From assembly GCA_049999805.1 (NCBI GenBank), contig JBNGIO010006207.1:37564-57834 (forward strand): 20,271 bases of DNA, in the 5' to 3' direction. Positions within the stretch are counted from its first letter, which is position 1. Each line of letters begins with the position of its first letter. The notes under the pieces are model-generated. The model saw only the letters and a program-made list of their open reading frames with translations, did no database searches and was not told where the DNA came from. This document shows, in pieces, positions 19,301-20,271 of the stretch. The stretch comes from Folioceros fuciformis. Lineage: Eukaryota; Anthocerotophyta; Anthocerotopsida; Anthocerotales. The translations under genes were made by a program, and so were the position numbers.

Positions 19301-20271
19301 CCAGGGCAGGCAACTGTGGATGTCTGAGGGTGTAGTTATACATCTTCGAAAAGTGGTCCGCAACAGAGATGGCCGGGAGCTCCACAAAGTTGCCATCCGC
19401 ATCCCTGACTCTCTTAGAAAACCTTCACATCCACACAATCCCAGACGAAGGAAAGCAGCCCCGTTCAGCTCGCCAAAAGAGAGCGAAAGAGAGGGAAAGG
19501 AAAAAGACTGTCGACAGCGGCCAAACGCACATCAAGTTCTCGCAGGGCTCCGGACTGAATCCAGCAATCTTGTGCGCCTGCTGCACCTTGCTCTGAGTCG
19601 ACTCCACCCGGACCCCCTTCAGCAGCCTCCGGGCCTGCAAAGCACGACCTCCCTCCGTCACCCACGACCGTCCATCCTCAACCCACCTCACCTCACCTCG
19701 CCTCACCGCACCGCGAGCATGCAGAAACCCAGAACCTCACCCTCTGCCAGTCCTCCGGACGAAACGAGCCCACTTTCTTCTTCAGATTGTCCTCCAGAAA
19801 CTCGATGACCGGCCCCGGCTTGATCACGGTGGTGGTGGAAGAATCTGTGAGACCGAAAACGCCAAAACGCTCATAAACCAGGCACACCCCAGAACCCCAG
19901 CGCGCATTCCAACAACCCACCAAAATTGAGCGTCAGCCCCGCGAGCGTGGGCCTGAAGCTGACATGGAAGCCGGGCCACGACTGCACTCCGTCGCCCAAG
20001 TCCCCGACCTTCCCGAGCGAGGCGTGGAAGTAGCTCTCGCGCACCAGAAGGTACCCCCTGCGTGCCAGCACGGTGCGACGTCACCCAAGAAAGATCCAAC
20101 AAGAACCCAAGACCAAAAGGCACAGCAAAGCGACCCACTGACCCACCTGGTAGCTGCATGTTCTCGCAACACAATGTCAAGCACCCGCAGCGCATCCTGC
20201 GCAGTCTCTGCCACCCGCCCACGCAGAATCTCATCAATGGCGCTCATGTTCACTACGGCCGCGTACTCCAC
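16380..20271 (-). CDS. AGO4-like: Argonaute, AGO4/6/9 clade, 5' end outside window
   Basis: This is a small-RNA-binding effector; the AGO4 clade uses 24-nt siRNAs to guide DNA methylation in the nucleus. I resolve 19 exons on the - strand: 20271-20147, 20057-19921, 19844-19741, 19634-19531, 19422-19260, 19177-19061, 18974-18867, 18782-18720, 18632-18510, 18422-18260, 18157-18042, 17953-17816, 17725-17598, 17499-17419, 17330-17267, 17180-17075, 16951-16878, 16798-16672 and 16555-16380. Phases add up to 738 residues; Arabidopsis AGO4 has about 924, so roughly 190 N-terminal residues are missing at the window edge. The PAZ domain spans about 95-215, MID about 300-440 and PIWI about 460-700. Catalytic residues of the DEDH set are visible: Asp471 (GMDVSHG), Glu512 (PSRTEMI), Asp558 (FRDGVSE) and the His of HYHVLYDE at about 645-647. 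The GDSETSS segment and the MFFC terminus are AGO4-clade marks. Slicing ability is predicted, not shown. Confidence 0.95.

Noticed and set aside
1-20271. CRISPR arrays, operons, bacterial mobile elements or viral genes
   Set aside because: The window is intron-bearing plant nuclear DNA. The only arrays seen are the CTD heptads and small tandem repeats, and no integrase, reverse transcriptase or transposase motif was found.

Overview
The window is nuclear DNA of a green plant (streptophyte). It holds five protein genes, four of them split by short GT-AG introns of about 73-149 nt. They include the plant-type largest subunit of RNA polymerase II and an AGO4/6/9-clade Argonaute. The compact introns fit a small-genome non-seed plant (lycophyte, bryophyte or charophyte alga) better than a typical seed plant, but the exact lineage cannot be told from this stretch.

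Layout, left to right. Positions 1-1229 hold no gene I can recognise. A five-exon sulfiredoxin gene (+, 1230-2076) faces an intronless penta-EF-hand calcium-binding protein (-, 2863-3981). That gene is divergent, across about 600 bp, from the 13-exon Pol II largest-subunit gene NRPB1 (+, 4578-11206), which is complete with its heptad-repeat C-terminal domain. A 3.6-kb stretch follows, with an AT-rich block, an imperfect 172-bp tandem duplication and a probable upstream-ORF-bearing leader. Next is a three-exon BT1-type adenine nucleotide carrier gene (+, 14802-16233). It is convergent, with only 146 bp between stop codons, with an AGO4-like Argonaute gene (-, 16380-20271). The Argonaute's 5' end lies beyond the right edge; 19 exons encoding the last 738 residues are visible.

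The genes are not an operon and have separate jobs: peroxiredoxin repair in plastids or mitochondria, calcium signalling, mRNA synthesis, adenylate transport, and small-RNA-guided silencing. I rebuilt exon structures by hand from splice sites, reading-frame phase and family conservation. In all four spliced genes the exon phases add up exactly, giving 131 aa (sulfiredoxin), 1,812 aa (NRPB1), 399 aa (BT1) and 738 aa (AGO, partial).

I did not find a convincing undescribed system. The most notable observations concern gene architecture. Five Argonaute introns are multiples of three with no in-frame stop. The Pol II CTD tail is built of frame-symmetric exons joined inside AG|Y serine codons. Back-to-back upstream ORFs precede BT1, one of them in frame with the main ORF across a single TAG. 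The AGO and BT1 genes have closely abutting 3' ends.
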